A program made the position numbers and the translations under genes. Under the pieces are notes generated by a model. That model made no database searches. It was not told where the DNA came from and worked only from the letters and a program-made list of their open reading frames with translations. 64,000 nt of DNA from Ancylomarina sp963977525 (lineage in GTDB: Bacteria; Bacteroidota; Bacteroidia; Bacteroidales; Marinifilaceae): positions 62,001-126,000 of the forward strand of contig CAXBPC010000010.1 in the NCBI GenBank assembly GCA_963977525.1, written 5' to 3'. Shown here one piece after another: positions 63,011 through 64,000 of the stretch. Positions within the stretch are counted from its first letter, which is position 1. Each line of letters begins with the position of its first letter.

Positions 63011-63038
63011 GTACAGACGCATGGCCGTGCGTCTCTAC
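63011..63038. repeat. REP-type palindrome (GACGCATGGCCGTGCGTC)
   Basis: Arms GACGCA/TGCGTC around TGGCCG, extended by GTA and TAC. It belongs to a palindrome class common between genes in several phyla and is GC-rich against its surroundings. Confidence 0.65.
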
Positions 63039-63172
63039 GATATGCAATCAAAAAATTCAACCTGCCCATCATTTAAAATTCAACATCTACATAAAGCATT
63101 GAATAATAAATAAAAGCAAGCCTTATCTCGAATAATAAGGTCATTAAATTAGCACCATTTCAGATTTTAAAA

Positions 63173-63203
63173 TTTGCATATCGATAATAATAGCTTAGTT
63201 TTG
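63173..63203 (+). promoter_or_regulatory. consensus promoter for His-rich protein
   Basis: TTTG (63173-63176), exactly 19 bp, TAGTTTTG (63196-63203), 17 bp before the start codon. Confidence 0.7.
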
Positions 63204-63220
63204 ATGCAGAAATATGTTTT

Positions 63221-63631
63221 ATGACGAAGTTGAATAAACAAATAGTGAGTCTTATTTTAGTGTTGCCAATCTTGGTAATGCTGGCTCATGATATTATTCC
63301 TCACCATCATCATGATGCGAATACTTCTGCCAATTTTGTGAAGACGGCACATAATAATAGCGAAACAATTCACACTGCCCATTGCAATTCTCACAGCACA
63401 AGACAACATTTATCTCATTCTCATAACGAAAATGAAAGCACCTGTTGTTCTTTTGTGAATCTGCGTTTTTTCAAGAATTTTAAATTTCAGGTTCATCTTA
63501 CTTATATCATTTTAGATATTGTATTGCCTTCTGATACGGAAGAACCTATTAGATACTATGTATCAAATTCCAATCTAGTCCCAGAACCCTATAGGGAATC
63601 CACTGGGCTTCGTGGACCTCCACGCGTCTAA
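63221..63631 (+). CDS. His/Cys-rich exported protein of a metal-related locus
   Basis: 136 residues. One N-terminal helix (SLILVLPILVMLAHDIIP) acts as signal or anchor. A metal-binding-like stretch follows (IPHHHHDAN, HTAHCNSHSTRQHLSHSHNE, STCC), and the end GLRGPPRV resembles the GLRAPP-like tail of small proteins found next to Bacteroidota metal-efflux and TonB genes. The family role is unknown. The next gene is a His-rich lipoprotein, so a metal-handling operon probably continues beyond the window. Confidence 0.65.
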   Translation: MTKLNKQIVSLILVLPILVMLAHDIIPHHHHDANTSANFVKTAHNNSETIHTAHCNSHSTRQHLSHSHNENESTCCSFVNLRFFKNFKFQVHLTYIILDIVLPSDTEEPIRYYVSNSNLVPEPYRESTGLRGPPRV

Positions 63632-63879
63632 ACCATTTTACAAAATCAGTTTCTATTCTATTTGCTTTTAGTAATTTAGGATGACATTTTTCGGTGCTAC
63701 ACATTTGTTTAGTTCACTGAAAGGATTGTTTTTGTATATCTCAAACATGTATACCCCCTTGTATGTTTCATACAAATTTATTGATAATTATTTTACTCAC
63801 AATCGGAGATGGTTTATGCCATTTTATACTGATTGCAGTATAAAAATGTCATTGGACGATCTCTAAACAATCATCTCAC

Positions 63880-64000
63880 ATGAAAAAAGTATTATTTGCT
63901 TTAGCAATTTGTGGTTTGGCATTTACCTCATGCAATAGCACAGGTAAAAAAGCTAAAAAAGAAGAAGCTCACCAGCATGACGAACAGAGTCATGAAGGTC
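63880..64000 (+). CDS. His-rich lipoprotein, cut by window end
   Basis: The frame begins at ATG 63880 and is open to base 64000, so 40 residues are seen. A signal peptide with lipobox AFTSC is followed by a Lys- and His-rich start (KKAKKEEAHQHDEQSHEG). Such leaders occur on efflux membrane-fusion proteins (HlyD/CusB type) and on metal-binding lipoproteins. The rest lies outside, so the family cannot be fixed. Confidence 0.6.
   Translation, partial: MKKVLFALAICGLAFTSCNSTGKKAKKEEAHQHDEQSHEG

Larger units (their letters stand above)
62826..63220. other. divergent intergenic region with REP-type palindrome
   Basis: 395 bp. It contains the minus-strand -7 element at 62915-62922, the palindrome at 63011-63038 and the plus-strand promoter at 63173-63203. 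A 72-codon frame over the palindrome looks non-coding. Confidence 0.6.

Noticed and set aside
62895..63113. 72-codon open frame
   Set aside because: It is built across a REP-type palindrome and a promoter element; translation has no family features.
63681..63866. 61-codon open frame between the His-rich protein and the lipoprotein
   Set aside because: No recognisable motif or promoter; composition looks like an AT-rich spacer.

Overview
The window comes from a chromosome of the phylum Bacteroidota, probably a marine, facultatively or strictly anaerobic member of the Marinilabiliales (Marinifilum/Labilibaculum-like; the family is inferred, not shown). The evidence is the low GC content, a Bacteroidota-type promoter grammar (four sites with exactly TTTG-N19-TAnnTTTG), weak Shine-Dalgarno signals, a TonB-dependent receptor, a sensor kinase with Reg_prop/Y_Y_Y domains, a BlaR1 homologue with a SusC-plug-like tail, and a complete pyruvate formate-lyase operon. 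I see no rRNA, tRNA or CRISPR array.

Layout. 0-8 kb: an ABC-F ATPase cut by the window edge, fabG, a thioesterase, a methyltransferase, a BtuB-like TonB receptor and two tandem MacB/FtsX permeases. 8.0-9.5 kb: a 1.45-kb gene desert with recurring ACAyTTGTA words, leading to a small XRE regulator. 10.1-11.8 kb: pyrK-pyrD. 12-28.8 kb: genes for the cobalamin lower-ligand and nucleotide loop (cobD, cbiB, cobU, a glutaminase-like lipoprotein, two tandem cobT, cobS, cobC), interrupted twice. The first interruption holds a REP-associated tyrosine transposase with its hairpin repeats, a pirin, an unknown helical protein, a 21-bp tandem array and a Septu-like ATPase/HNH pair. The second is a low-GC cluster of a lipoprotein and two membrane-anchored proteins. 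29-36 kb: TPR and ACT-like proteins, a broken TPP riboswitch, a secreted Ni-SOD, a radical SAM protein, a Dus enzyme and envelope proteins. 36-48 kb: a BlaI/BlaR1 pair, a frameshifted small gene, a TPR protein, gyrA, clpC, tpx and a phosphotransacylase. 48-52 kb: pflB-pflA-focA. 52.8-64 kb: a large sensor kinase, unknown proteins, a peptidase C26 amidotransferase with a chimeric pseudogene copy 2 kb downstream, a hexapeptide acyltransferase, a putative PD-(D/E)XK protein, and at the right edge the start of a His-rich metal-related cluster.

How genes work together. CobD makes aminopropanol phosphate, CbiB attaches it, CobU activates the product with GTP, CobT activates the lower base, CobS joins the halves and CobC removes the phosphate. 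With no corrin-ring genes in view and a BtuB-like receptor nearby, this looks like corrinoid salvage or remodelling. PflB, its activase and the formate channel form a mixed-acid fermentation unit, and the phosphotransacylase next door could draw energy from the acyl-CoA formed. Ni-SOD and Tpx cover oxidative stress. The points most worth a second look are the RAYT/REP system, the Septu-like pair, the 21-bp array, the divergent tandem CobTs, the truncated TPP riboswitch and the chimeric C26 pseudogene.
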